A stretch of 64,000 nt of DNA from assembly GCA_024336345.1 (NCBI GenBank), contig JANFOG010000003.1, positions 1,804,501 to 1,868,500 on the forward strand, in the 5' to 3' direction. Each line of letters begins with the position of its first letter. The stretch's first letter is position 1. Shown one piece after another: positions 24,401 to 36,174 of this stretch. Source of the DNA: Mariannaea sp. PMI_226 (Eukaryota > Ascomycota > Sordariomycetes > Hypocreales > Nectriaceae). Made by a program: the position numbers and the translations under genes. Under the pieces are notes generated by a model. It made no database searches and had not been told where the DNA came from. It saw only the letters and a list, made by a program, of their open reading frames with translations.

Positions 24401-25808
24401 AACTGAGGGTTATATTGTACCAAAAACTAGGCCCACGCCCCCTCTTGCTGCAGCCCCCCCTTCAGACACCAGCCCTTTTGACCGCGGTCATCTGCCCGTC
24501 CGCGGCCACTGTGCACTCCCCCCTCCGGTATCTCTCTCTCCTTCTGCTCAACGCTCCACTACACACCCCCCGCACTGGAAAATCCACGCCCACCCAGAGA
24601 GGGCATAGAAGGTAGACAAGCCAGCGCGGCTTCATTCATAACTCGTAGCTGTTCCCAATAGAGCTGCGCGCTTTTTCATATCTCACAGCCAAACCTTCTC
24701 TGGTCTTGTTCCTTTCTCCTCCTTCTTCTTATTAACTCCTACCTGCCGTTCTGCCAGATTCTTTATTTGGGTTGAACAAATCCATTGTTCGGATTCTTTC
24801 TTCTCTTCCTCTCAACCATCGCCTGGCTCAATTTCATGCGTCCTCCTCCCCTTCCTCCTCCTTCCGCCTTCTCGCCCATTGTCATTCAGCTGGATTTCAC
24901 ATCCATGCTTCGTGGCTTTGTCCTTTAATAATTACCTCTAGGGACATATAGCGAAAGAAGAGCGCATGCCAGGATTACAACTGTCGATACATCAGCTTCA
25001 TTCAAACCGATATCCCTACCACTGCTCATCCCTCAATCGACCACATCCACTAATACAGGAGGAACACAACAAACCCCATTCATCCTCACGACTGGACACA
25101 CCAAAGTTACGAGGACGACATCTCAATTTCGACCCTTTTGAAATTGACGTTGGATTCCACTCTTCGACAACATCCTCAGACTTGAAATCACTCTCAACAC
25201 TCCCCGGCGGATGTTTGTTGGTGTTTGACAACAACCCAGCTGCAATCCAATACTTCCACGGAATTGCCGTCGGATTGGTCTCAGAAATTTCCTAATCCAA
25301 ATACCGCCTGCTTTGCACCGTCACAGCCCCTCCCTCTTTAGCAGCTGGAAATCCAACCAACCAACCAACCCATCGGCTTGAAAAAAAACCGGACGCTGAA
25401 TCAGTCAAGTGTGTTCTTTTTTCAGCTTGATGGTGTGTGTCCCTCCCATTGTGGTTCCTCGCCTCTCTCAGATACCAGCCCCCGCACCCAACCACCGACC
25501 ATCAGCGCTGTACTGTCGGAGACGCCAGTACCCAGAGCCTCTGTACCCCACTGCCCCTCTCACTAGCGGGCTACCCTCTCCAGCACTCTCAGCGATCTCC
25601 TGCCCAGGGTTTTAGGGCCTAACAGCGCTGCTCCCAGCAGGTTCTGCTCCTGGTTCTTTTGGTCGCGACTGCACCCGGCGGTACCCACCACCACAACAGA
25701 CACAGCAACCACATACTGCTCCACGACCGAAAGCGAAATCCGCCAAGTCGCGAAGCGCGAGGCAACTCGAAATCCAATCCCACCCATACCAGACCAACTC
25801 TCTTCGTC
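24401..25808 (+). promoter_or_regulatory. promoter and long pyrimidine-rich leader of the HAL4-type kinase gene
   Basis: From about 24.4 kb the plus strand becomes strongly C/T-rich, with many CTTCTC and CCTCC stretches, as in fungal promoters and leaders. Short upstream frames such as 24966-25295 (109 codons) could act as upstream ORFs if transcribed. No gene is called here. Confidence 0.45.
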
Positions 25809-28800
25809 ATGGCAGCCATTTCAGGCTCAGGCTCGGGGATGTTGGTGGCCCCCCACCCGCAAACTCTCCAGTCAAAACACATCCAACCACAGCAGTCGCT
25901 GCTGCTCGACTCAGCAGGTATGATGGCCTTTCCCACTACTTTCCTGTCGTTTTACTCTTGACATTTCCTTTTTCGGTTTGCCTCTTTTGACTTGTTTGGT
26001 CATCATTGCCCCTCACCTCTCCCATTCCCCTTCATCGACACACCTTGCCTGCTTTTGCCTTGCCTCCTAAACAGCGTTCCTCTTGTCACCCGCTCCCCCG
26101 TTTTCGGCACGTTTCCTCGGAGAAGGGCCTTTTCTTCGAGTCCGTCGCTCTTGTTATTCCCGGCTGGTCCGCCGAATAACTTCGAAAACTAGCGGGAACA
26201 AAGTGCAATTGAGTAAATCGCCTGCACTTCGCTTTCAAGAGGTACCTGAAGCAACAAGTTGAGTTGCCTGACAAAACAGTTGAATGAGACTTGTTTTCCC
26301 TTCCACACTTTTACCCACCCATCCATTCAGTCGCCCAAGCCCAGCAATTCCAACCATTCATCCATCCACTCGATGGTCCATCTCCCCGTCTGCTGTCACT
26401 TCACTGGTCGCTCAGTCGGTGCCGATTCGGACCTGGTGACTGGACTTAATGGATTTGGGGCTAGGGTCACACTCTTGGAGTTGGTGGCATCCCCGGTCTT
26501 GGTCCCTCCTCTTCCTTTACACCCCCAAGTTTGTCTAAACCATCGCCGTGCACAAACCCCTGCTTCTGCCCTGGCAGCTGCATTCGCGTTTTGCCCTGTC
26601 GGGGGCCTAGGCTTGGATCTTACTTCATTCACCACTTCCCTGTCCCGTGTCACAGACCCTCATTTTATCCCTGTTTTGCTGACGTCTTTGCCTGCCTTTT
26701 CCCGCCTACAGATAAAAGTGCCTCGTCCCCTCCCGCGCGAACAAACTCAGCCAGCAGTTTCCTCTCAGCATCGTCTCCTCGGGCATTCCCAACTGATCTG
26801 GCCGAATCAATTCTTGAGGAAGGCGGCGAGTCTGGCAGTGAATCCTTTGTTGAGCCCGTAACTCCCGTCAGCCGTTCCTCCCAAGACTTCACCCTCCAGA
26901 GTGGCCAGGATCTCGACATTCAGGCCCTTCAGTCCTTCCAGGCAGGCTCTGTCACCTCCTCCAGCGCGCCTATCCCTATCCCAATTCGAGCCGGAAACGG
27001 AGCGGCTGGCCCTATTTCACCTGGCAAGTTCGGAAGCTATTTTCCCTCGTCTCATTCTTCCCGCCGTTCTTCACCACCACCAACTACCGCATCCACAACT
27101 CCTCGAGCCACTGACACCGACGTCACTTCCACTGGCACGCCCCTCTCCCGCAGATCTACTCGTGGCTCGGCTTCCACGTCGAGTTTCAAACGAACCATGT
27201 CGTCCTTTTTCCGCCGCACTACCTCGCAAGTCCATATCTCAAAGGACTCTGCTATTACGGATTCGGCTCCTTCAATCTCAGGCGCATCAGAACCGGGGCC
27301 CAATGGCCAGCGTCGCGCCAGCAATGCCCGCCGGTTTTCGATGAATCGGTCTTCAACTACCACTCGCTCAAATTCGCCCCCTTCTCCGGATTCTATCCTC
27401 GAGATGGCTCCCAACCACCGTAGTGAGCACTCCAACGGTAGCTTGCCGAGTCAACAAGACTTCACTAAGAAGGCTCGTGCATCTACTGGGCTCTCGCTCC
27501 GTGGCCGTGCTGTCAATTTTGTTGGTGCGACCGTCCATCGGGACAAGAACCGATCTCAGGTCCACCGCCGAGCTAGTAGCTTCGACGGTAGCCGACCCAA
27601 CACCCCTGTCGCGCCTGCATCCTCCAAGAATGATTCGACATACCCCCCAGAGCGACTACCCTGGGCCCTCCCCCCGGATTCTGGTACTGGAGCAAAGGCT
27701 CGACGCATGAGTCTCAGTCTGCCCGACGATTTTGCTGTTGATATTGCCGAGTTACAGAGCGAATTTGAGTACCAGAGCAAGCTTTTGGGTCGTCACGGAA
27801 AGCATCTCGGCAAGGGTGCCGCATCCAAGGTGACACTGATGATGCGCAAGGGATTTCCCGAGGAGCTCTACGCGGTAAAAGAATTCCGTGGAAAATCCAA
27901 CCGTGAGAGCCAGGCCGAATACGAAAAGAAGATCAAGTCAGAGTTCAGCATCGCCAAGAGTCTGCACCACCCCAATATTGTTGAGACTGCTCGTCTCTGC
28001 ACTGATCATGGTCGCTGGAACCATGTGATGGAATACTGCTCCGAGGGAGACCTTTTCAGCCTTGTCCAGAAGGGCCACCTCAAGAGCGAAGATCGCAAGA
28101 AGGACCGCCTCTGCCTTTTCAAGCAACTCATCCAGGGCGTCCACTACCTTCACGCGAACGGAATTGCCCACCGTGATATCAAGCTCGAAAATCTGCTCAT
28201 CACCAAAGACAGCAAGCTTAAGATTACTGATTTTGGAGTGTCTGAGGTGTTTTCTGGCACTCACCCTGGCCTTCGCGAATCTGGCGGACAATGTGGTCGC
28301 AACATGGGTGATATCAGACTTTGCTCCCCTGGCATCTGCGGAAGCGAGCCCTACATCGCTCCTGAGGTCCTTGCAAAGAAGGAATCTTACGACCCTCGTC
28401 CCCTGGACGTATGGAGCTCTGCTATCATCATGATCTACCTCACATTCGGCGGCGCTATCTGGTCGCGAGCTGAGGCAGGAAACACCCACTACGACAAGCT
28501 GGTCACTGGCTGGAACAACTGGTACGCCAAGCATCCCGAGCCTGATGCTACCATTAGCGATACCGACTACCCCAAGTGCTACGCCCTGGATGTTGGTGTT
28601 ACCCCTCCCGCGCTCCGCCGAATCCTCTTGCAGATGCTCAACCCGAACCCCCAGAAGCGTATCACTATCTCTGATGTGATCAACAACCGCTGGATGAAGA
28701 ACGTCGAATGCTGCCAGTACGAGTCATACGAGGATCCTACTGTAATCATTGATGCCACTAAACGGGATGCTACCAAGAACGGCACTAAAAAGATCTTCTG

Positions 28801-28870
28801 CCACAATCACCTACCTCTGAAGAGCCATGGACACTCACTGGGTAAAATGCCTGGTCAACCTGGCTACTAA
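25809..28870 (+). CDS. serine/threonine protein kinase of the HAL4/SAT4 type
   Basis: In yeast, HAL4/SAT4 and HAL5 kinases stabilise potassium transporters and salt tolerance; a similar role here is inference. The model has exons 25809-25917 and 26712-28870 (755 residues) with a 794-nt intron, GTATGA to CTACAG. Residues 1-37 are Ser/Gln-rich. Residues 38-390 are disordered and Ser/Thr-rich. The kinase domain spans about 398-690: a glycine loop GKGAASKV, the VAVK-type lysine K426, HRDIKLEN with D525, DFG with D543, and an extended activation segment with LCSPGICGSEPYIAPEVL, whose Cys-Ser/Ala-Pro-Gly-Ile-Cys-Gly core is typical of this subfamily. The last exon is one long open frame that could instead start at 26531. 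I prefer the upstream ATG because the 26531-26711 translation is Cys-rich and intron-like, while the first exon looks coding and joins in frame. The kinase is certain; the N-terminus is not. Confidence 0.9.
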
Positions 28871-29783
28871 ACGAAATATCACGAATATCGATGACTCAAT
28901 TTCTTTTCATGGAATCGCTGAAGTTCGGCCCCATATACATACATACACATCTTAATACCACCCAGATGACAAGAGAGATATTCTTTTCTTTTCTTCATCA
29001 TTTCTTCATTTGTCAATTTTAGCTATGCTCTTTCACCGGCGTTAGGAGGAGGTGGAGACAGACCATGGGGTAGGGGTGCATGGGATATTCCGCATGGTCA
29101 GGAGTTGGTGACTTTTTAGTTACGCTTTATTTTTGATTTCCTTGCAACCGTCATGAAAGCATGATGTTTTGTCGCCCTCGGCAGCATCGTCTTGTTCATT
29201 ATCCTCATGGTACATAGTCAACATGTGGGCAGAGCTTATACTTGAGTGCGCTCTCATATGCTTGGGCAATTTCCTTTCTCGGTTCTAGGGCAAATCATGA
29301 AGAGGCCTCATATCAGGGGGGATAGTCTGATGTATGTTGCACTTTGCAACAGGAAACAAGTAAAAGTTTGAAGATAGCTGTGGGGTTCATTGATTCAATT
29401 GACCCTTGGTTTCATATTCTGTTTTTTTTTTTTTGGATGCAACAATGTGCCCGCTATCTCGGGTGCTTGAAGGGAATTGTGTTTCCAATAGCGCTGAGGA
29501 AGTACGCTTTCAGGTGTGTGGCGAGGAGGTTGTGGAAAGCGGCCAGCACCATCAGTCCGATTTGCTATCCGCATAATAGAGACTTTCATTGATGATCCAA
29601 ACATGAGACTCAGGTCAACGTGACTGTCATGTGCTTTATTTGTGACCTGCAATGTGCAATGATGCCATGATGCCATTTGTAATGGCTGTTTGTAGGAGTC
29701 GTATGCTTTGATTTGCATGTGTCAACTGGACGATGTTATATCGCGCATGGCATGTTGGCAGCATGTTCAGAATTGATTGCTAC

Positions 29784-29810
29784 CCATTCGTACCATTCGT
29801 CCCATTCGTA
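29784..29810 (+). repeat. three tandem copies of CCATTCGTA/C
   Basis: A nine-base unit is repeated three times, the middle copy ending in C instead of A. Confidence 0.85.
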
Positions 29811-30076
29811 CTTCGGCCGACAAAGCATACATGGTGGCTGCCAAGAGAAATCAATGATATCAGGAGGCTCTGTGGAGTTTGATATCCGAACATGCCACCT
29901 GCACCGTTGTTCCCACCGCTTCCACCAGCGTTCCCACCTCTAGGATACCCGCACTTAAATGCCCGAGGACAGGCCTGCGAATGGCCTGGCCGGAAAATAC
30001 TGGGTTTCTTTTTGTTTTCTTTTGGTCACCATATTTCCCCTCAGGAATCCAAACCTGAGCTGATTCTCTCCACTCT

Positions 30077-30124
30077 TGTCAAGCTGTCAAGCTGTCAAAC
30101 TGTCAAACTGTCAAACTGTCAAAC
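30077..30124 (+). repeat. 8-bp tandem repeat, about six copies of TGTCAAAC/G
   Basis: The unit TGTCAAGC occurs twice, followed by four copies of TGTCAAAC. The single-base change between the first and later copies shows that the array grew by local duplication. Confidence 0.9.
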
Positions 30125-32375
30125 CTATCAGTCTGGGATGGCAGACCCAGCGACCTGTTTTACAAGGATGCGACGGGAAGTTGTATGCGACAAGCAGGTG
30201 ATGTGATGAACGTGGTTTGGGTGTGTCTTTATGTCGTTGGGTTGGGTATCTTGTTATAGCTAAGACGATACCGGAAGTTGGCTGATGGCGAATGCCGGGC
30301 CGAGACATCACCATAGGAGAAGGATATTGGATGGAATACGTTTGTGTGGTGTGCAATGACTAATTCAGGAGGCATTTTTGCCGTCCACTGATTTTACTGG
30401 ATACATACGGTGAGGTGATTGCGATTGTTAACCAGTTTCGCGCGTTTTTGAGAAATGGGTCTAGGGTAGGGCGTGGTGTGCTAATGAGCGTGAACGGGAA
30501 CGGGACCGGATGGGAGCAGACCGCCGAGCTATTCGGATGAAGACTTTTCGTTTGCCACTGGATATGCAGTTTTCAACAAGAATGGTTGGTGCATATTTTT
30601 GATAGATGGATGGATAGCCTTCTAATTGTTATGTAGTGTGATTTGAATTGGTACAGTAGCGGTATCCGCTTTATCATAGGAATTTTCGGAGATGAAAAAG
30701 TAATGGCAAATTGTGTGTCCCCATGAAGACTGATTAGTTAGTCATATTTGTATAGCTCCAACGCTCGTAAATAGCTATCCATATATTGAATTCCCAGTCG
30801 TTGGTGTTAGTTCACTTTGCAAGTCCTATACGCAGAGGTCCCGTTCAAGTGTCCTCCCCCAATAGAGTAGTATGCCAAATATGCCCCTTGCGAGAAGAAA
30901 GAAGAGACTTCACCCACGCCAGGAACAATGTATACTAACTCGGTGGGAAGGTCAAAAATCGAAATATTTGTATTGAATGCCCCATTACAAAAGTATTGGA
31001 AGAGTCTGGACCACCCGGAACTGCTGAACGCTAACTACACAAGCTCGGCACACTGTACTGTCAGCTTCATACATCACAGTACCTGACTTACCCACTCGAG
31101 TATTCGGTGAGAACAATAAGAAGTGTCTAGAAGATTTAGTAGGAAAGAAAATACAAATCGTGCACTTAATCAGCGTTACTCAGCGTTTGCAGCCAACCAT
31201 GAGCCCTGGCGACAAAGTCAAAACTACTCAACTAGTTGTGATACTTGGATAATTTTTTGCTCCCAGGGCTCACATTGAGAAAAACGAGGCGTGTAGCAAT
31301 AGATAGCATATATCTCGAGTCTTTGGTAGCTGTATTGCTGAAAAAGGAAAAAGAGAAAAAGAAGCAAGAAAATTTGGTGGCCATCATCTTCCACCTTTCT
31401 TCCGTAGTTTATTGACACAAGGAGTGGAGCAGGATATGGAAAATCAAGGCTCAGACTGCAACCTCATTCACCTTTGGGAGCCATTGAGTCTGGATTATGT
31501 TTAAATTAAGCGCAGTGCCAAAAATTAGACGGTATACATACGCCTTTGCAAACACATTCCGGCTGTTGGTCATAATTATTTCCGAATTCAGCCACCCTGC
31601 GACACACCGACACACCGACGAATGACCTCGCACATCATGTGGCAGACGCCTTCGCTGTCGGAACATGCGTTTTGCGAAGTATTTGCGGCAATTTCCAGAG
31701 AAAATAAGGCTGGACATACAGAAATACTGGGCATGTAGATCCTTTTTCTCAACATTGCTCTCTCCTATCTCCTATCCATGTTGTTGCTCATGGCGATAGC
31801 TAGAACGACTCGGGATCTACAGTCCCAACATCAAAATGCGATACATATAGAGAGATAATAAGCGTGGGAGCCACATGACACCTATCAAAGCTTATCATGC
31901 CCGGGATTGAAGATCGGGAGAGCTTAACAGATAGCCTCCTTCGGAAGGGAGTCGGATGTTGTTCAATCACAAGGGCTGTGTTGTGATTTGGGTTTTGGTC
32001 TATTATAGTTATTGGCTTCTGGGCGTTTTGAGGCTGATGGAGGCGAAGCCAATTGGGCACGTTACGAGAGTCTAGATGATTGAATATTTGGCTTTTCCTT
32101 TTTGTTTATTGAGGCAGGATCCCACTAAAATAAGTTTAATAATCAGAATCGCGACCCTTCATTTTCCACTCTCTCTAATTTACTTCCACCATTTTGTGTA
32201 GGCAGCAAAGGGTCGTGCTTCTGGTAAATAACAAAGGATATACATGTGAAAATTAAACCCGAGCCTCCGCTCGCCTTTTCTTTGTCAATAGTAGGTCAGG
32301 TTGATATCCCTGAGATAACTCGGACACGGAAGAAAAAGAAAAAAAGAAAAAAAAAAAAGACCGAAATCCATATGA

Positions 32376-33062
32376 TTATGCTGAGTTAGGGCTCTTGTAC
32401 AAGCTGCTGTCCGGCCTAGATTCCTTTCTTCTCTCCACAGCATCCCATAGAGCAAGTCCGGTCTGGAAAAACTGGATAATGAAGAAGGGGATGAGGTTGT
32501 ACTGCCAACCCCACATGATTCGCAGGTGGCTCTTGATATCGCTCCTCTGGCTGGGATCGTCTAGGTCCAGCTTAAGAAAGGCAGAAAACCAGTTTTGAGG
32601 CGTCCAGGAATCGAGCGGGTACTTCTCGCCTTGGTGATCAGCGGCGAAGCTGGCGTCGATTGTCTGGCCCTTGTGGTTGTTGGTGACGACGAAGACGTAG
32701 ATGAGAGCGCCCAGGGTGAGCATGAGGGCGAGCACGTTGGTGACCAGCCAGAGGTAGTAGAGACCTATAACGAACTTATTGGGCCTCGATGATCGGGACC
32801 GTAGCCAGAGGACGAGGAAGCCACCGATGCCGATAAGGATAAAGGCAGTTCCAGAAGCGCCATTGCTGGTGTGCCCTTGGTCGACGATGAGGTTCTTGGG
32901 CTCGCCACGCAATTCTGCCGTCGTCCCGTTGAATCTGAATGTGAAGGAGCCGCTCGCCGTGCCATGCAGCCACCCAACAGTCGCTGAGATGAAGGACAGC
33001 TCGATGATGGACACGACCATCAACAGCCCGAGAGATATGTAAAGCGCCGGACGGGACCACAT
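32376..33062 (-). CDS. four-helix fungal membrane protein of unknown function
   Basis: A single exon of 228 residues starts MWSRPALYIS at 33062. The frame runs 15 codons further upstream, but that part is Lys/Gln-rich and comes from a poly-T/A tract, so I take the inner ATG. Four hydrophobic segments are visible at about residues 7-28, 72-90, 98-130 and 192-215. Between the first two lies a loop with an N-glycosylation site (NGTT). A longer hydrophilic loop with two tryptophans (DSWTPQNWFSAF) precedes the last helix. The layout of four helices with short tails resembles MARVEL-like or SUR7-like proteins, but I see no signature motif for either. The C-terminal tail is charged and ends SPNSA. 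Confidence 0.8.
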   Translation of the reverse strand: MWSRPALYISLGLLMVVSIIELSFISATVGWLHGTASGSFTFRFNGTTAELRGEPKNLIVDQGHTSNGASGTAFILIGIGGFLVLWLRSRSSRPNKFVIGLYYLWLVTNVLALMLTLGALIYVFVVTNNHKGQTIDASFAADHQGEKYPLDSWTPQNWFSAFLKLDLDDPSQRSDIKSHLRIMWGWQYNLIPFFIIQFFQTGLALWDAVERRKESRPDSSLYKSPNSA

Positions 33063-36000
33063 GGTTTTTTTTTGTCTTTTTTCTTTCGTTCTTTGGGCGG
33101 GTAACAAAGAATGGATGTTTGAATGGTCGAGATTAGCCCAAGGGGGGAGTTTTAGAAACTGAGCTCAAAGAGGGACAGGTCCCCCAAGGGTATTTAAAAG
33201 CTGGACTCTATTCAACGGTGCTCTCTCGAGCCGGTGACGTGAGATCCATCATGGCGCTTTAGTGCTGACCTCTGCCAGGTCTCCCATAGGGTCTGGACGG
33301 GGGGCGTTACAGTAAACAATACTGTGTTGTAACCATCTAGGTCAGCACTAAGCCTTGACTATTTCGTTGCCACCGATGCGATGGGTTTAAACCAGGCGCA
33401 AGGGGGGAGCTTTTTTTTGCTGTTGTTTGTGCAATGGGGGCTGTTCTTTTGGTTGATTACATATTTGTTTTCTCCTCATAATTTAGAGGGAGAAGAAGAA
33501 GAAAAAAAAGAAAAAAAAGGAAAAAAGAAATATTTAGAGCATGCCTTTGTTGGCTTTGTTTATCCAAGAAACCGGGAGGTGAGACACTCCCACATGACTG
33601 TCCAGCCCTCTGTTGACATCTGATTTCTCTATTATTCAATGCTCCATCATTACAAATCGAAGGTCTGCATAGCTAATCAATTAAAGCGCGATGGTACATA
33701 ACATGCACGGACTTGATCAAGGATCATGAGCAGGGTTGTAAAAGGATGCTCACAGTGCTTGCAATCCTTCGCGCCCATTAAGTTACCACTTAATGAAACG
33801 GAAAACACGGAAAAAAGGGAAAAAAACAGATCAGCCTTCAGATAAAGGAAGTGATGAGCATCTCTGTCTTACACTTACCTCACCTCCATATTCTCCCGGA
33901 GCTTCTATTTTCAAAGCTGTACGCACCTCAACATTGGCTGAGCCGCCACTCTCCAATCTTGTGATGCTTATTGTTATGACATGAGTGCATTGAATGAGAT
34001 GGCCATGGGAGGAAATTCTTAACCCTCCCCCTCCCCTTTCCCCCCCCTTTCTTCCGAAGACAGAAATAAAAGGATCGACGGGACGGAGCGGCGGGAGCCT
34101 ACCGGCTTAAATGGCCCCCAATGGCAAATGAGGCGAAGGGAATTGACTTGGGGGTGAGATTTCACAGGCAAAAGCCATTGCCAGCGTTGTCGCACATCAT
34201 CGGCTTTAACTGAGTTAATGACTTGTGTACGGAGCACACAAACAACTGTTACGTACTGCGTACAGATGGACTCGATCTGCACGACCAAATGAACAACACG
34301 TCTGCCCCGCCAGATGCCACCCCTCCAGCCTCCAGTCCTGCCATGAGGAATTGTGGATGGTAAGCGGCCATTCAGGGCTTCGAGCGGAAATTGGGCGTGG
34401 AGAATTTTGTCCAATTGTGTTGTGGAAGACACTGACATGGAAACATGGAGGAAGTTGTGGCGTACTAACTACTTGCTTAGGAAGCTGTGAGATTGATGAA
34501 ATAGGAATCGTGAAGTCTCAAAACGTCCTCACCCCCCAGGCTCGGGGGATGGGCGCTATCGATGAGCTATTGATGCATCAGGTTATGCTTATTAGCCCTT
34601 GTATGTATTCACAGTCACAGACTTATTATTAGTGCAGGTGAGCGTGCTACGTAGGAAGAACATCCAGTGTCCTTTTCAGGGCCTCGACTCCGGGGCCTTT
34701 TCTCCGGTTGACTTGTATCAATATCAGACAAAGATGTGCGTTATCGATTCACAAGAGACCTTAGAGGGGTTTGATGACATCAGCATGGGCGTTTGCGCGT
34801 CAAATGGGTGAGACATACCACAGTAATACCGGCTACTCAGAGCTAGACATGAAATTCTGCCTCGCTTTGATCCATAGCCACACACAGATGGGGCTGCTTT
34901 TCTGCCTTGGTGGAGGCGGCACAACAGTGCGTGGCTGCTGTCGGTTGACGGCAATGCGGCTGCATCGGATGCCCTTTAAGGACAGAGAGACGGATGATAC
35001 TACTTATAGAAAACCGATCTGATATCATTAGGCGGTGCATATCACTCTTGGCTGTGACGCGAATTGTGGCCCCATCTTTCCAGATACAAGCGTGTGATTG
35101 ATTGTGGTGACACTACCCAAGGCTCAATATTCTGAGCAGATTACCAAGTAAGCAAGCAAGGAACAAAATATGGGACCGTTTTCAACAATCAGAATCAATC
35201 CATTTTCTTTTTCAATAAAGAAGAATTTGGACTCAGACCAACCTAGTAGACATGACTTTTCATATTTTACAAACAATGTTTCACGCTTCGCGGTGCGGAC
35301 CGAAGCTGGGGAGATCTACAAACGATGTTCTCCGTAGCTATGGACTAGGAACTCCACATGGGCAGGGGTTGTCATGCTACCCCCCGCGCGAGCTCGATCC
35401 AGCAGTTCTCAGGCTATCGCCAACTGCCGCGAGCTCGACGACAACCGAATGTGTTTCAGATCCATAAGCGCGGTAGACGACCTGGTTTCAACAAGAAGAG
35501 AAGCTGGCAGACGCACTGCTATACAAGAATTTGGGCCAGAGATGAGTCTTTGGCTTAGCTTGGTTTCGCATCAAGTTCAACAGAGTAGTACAATGGTTTC
35601 AGCTTCCTATTCAGGGCTAAACTACCTCGTACTCGTCCTTGAGCTCGTATAATTTTTTCGCTCAGAGTAAAAATTTATGAGATATTCGTTCCTTTCATCG
35701 TTCATCGCATGCCATGGCATTGTGCTAGGTGCGCACGTAGTAAAGGCCACGGGGTAAGCAAGCTTGCAAAAGTCCCTACCTACAATGGGCTACTGTTAGC
35801 AGATTCAATCTCAATTGTTTAATATTCCTTCTCCGTCTTGTTAACTTCTAGCGCCTCTATTTTACCCCTAAACGTGCTCATCATGTCTGTAATAGGTATT
35901 ACGAATATTTGATAGCGTGAGGCGTGAGCACGCATCTGCTCACGATCAATGGCCAACGTCTATTCTAAAATTGATCAGGGCCGGACTCGATGAAACATGC

Positions 36001-36174
36001 AATCAAAATATAACGGCTCCTACTCTTCGACTACAACAAGGAGATAAACCTCTCAACCGCTATACTGACTTCTATTGTTGCTGGACACAGTTTCGTCAAT
36101 GCACTTGAATCCCTCAGTCCTTTTGTGATATTGTAAGAATCGTAGGTTACGTGCCAATCTCAACTCTTAGCAAT
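33063..36174. other. intergenic region with upstream DNA of the membrane-protein gene
   Basis: The first few hundred bases should hold the promoter of the minus-strand membrane-protein gene, including the inverted-repeat element at 33259-33351. The rest has A/G-rich runs (33484-33530, 33800-33830) and short frames. The 35252-35652 stretch has two overlapping plus-strand frames with some protein-like character, but no recognisable product. No gene is called. Confidence 0.4.
33259..33351. repeat. 93-nt fold-back element with nested inverted repeats
   Basis: The outer arms TTAGTGCTGACCT (33259-33271) and AGGTCAGCACTAA (33339-33351) are perfect 13-bp inverted copies. Inside lies a second pair, GTTACAGTA against TACTGT..GTAAC, around AACAA. 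It sits about 200 bp upstream of the membrane-protein start codon. It could be a short terminal-inverted-repeat element, a structured RNA or a paired regulatory site. Confidence 0.8.

Larger units (their letters stand above)
28871..32375. other. intergenic region downstream of the kinase
   Basis: No gene is recognised over 3.5 kb. The first few hundred bases are kinase 3' region. Two short tandem repeats are listed separately. Frames of up to 107 codons on both strands overlap and lack protein features. Confidence 0.45.

Noticed and set aside
24966..25295. 109-codon frame before the kinase
   Set aside because: It lies in the pyrimidine-rich leader and has no domain features; at most it is an upstream ORF.
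27938..28534. 198-codon minus-strand frame
   Set aside because: It is antisense to the kinase catalytic domain.
35252..35652. two overlapping plus frames with protein-like stretches
   Set aside because: They have several stops and a frame change, and no family is recognised; too weak to call even a pseudogene.
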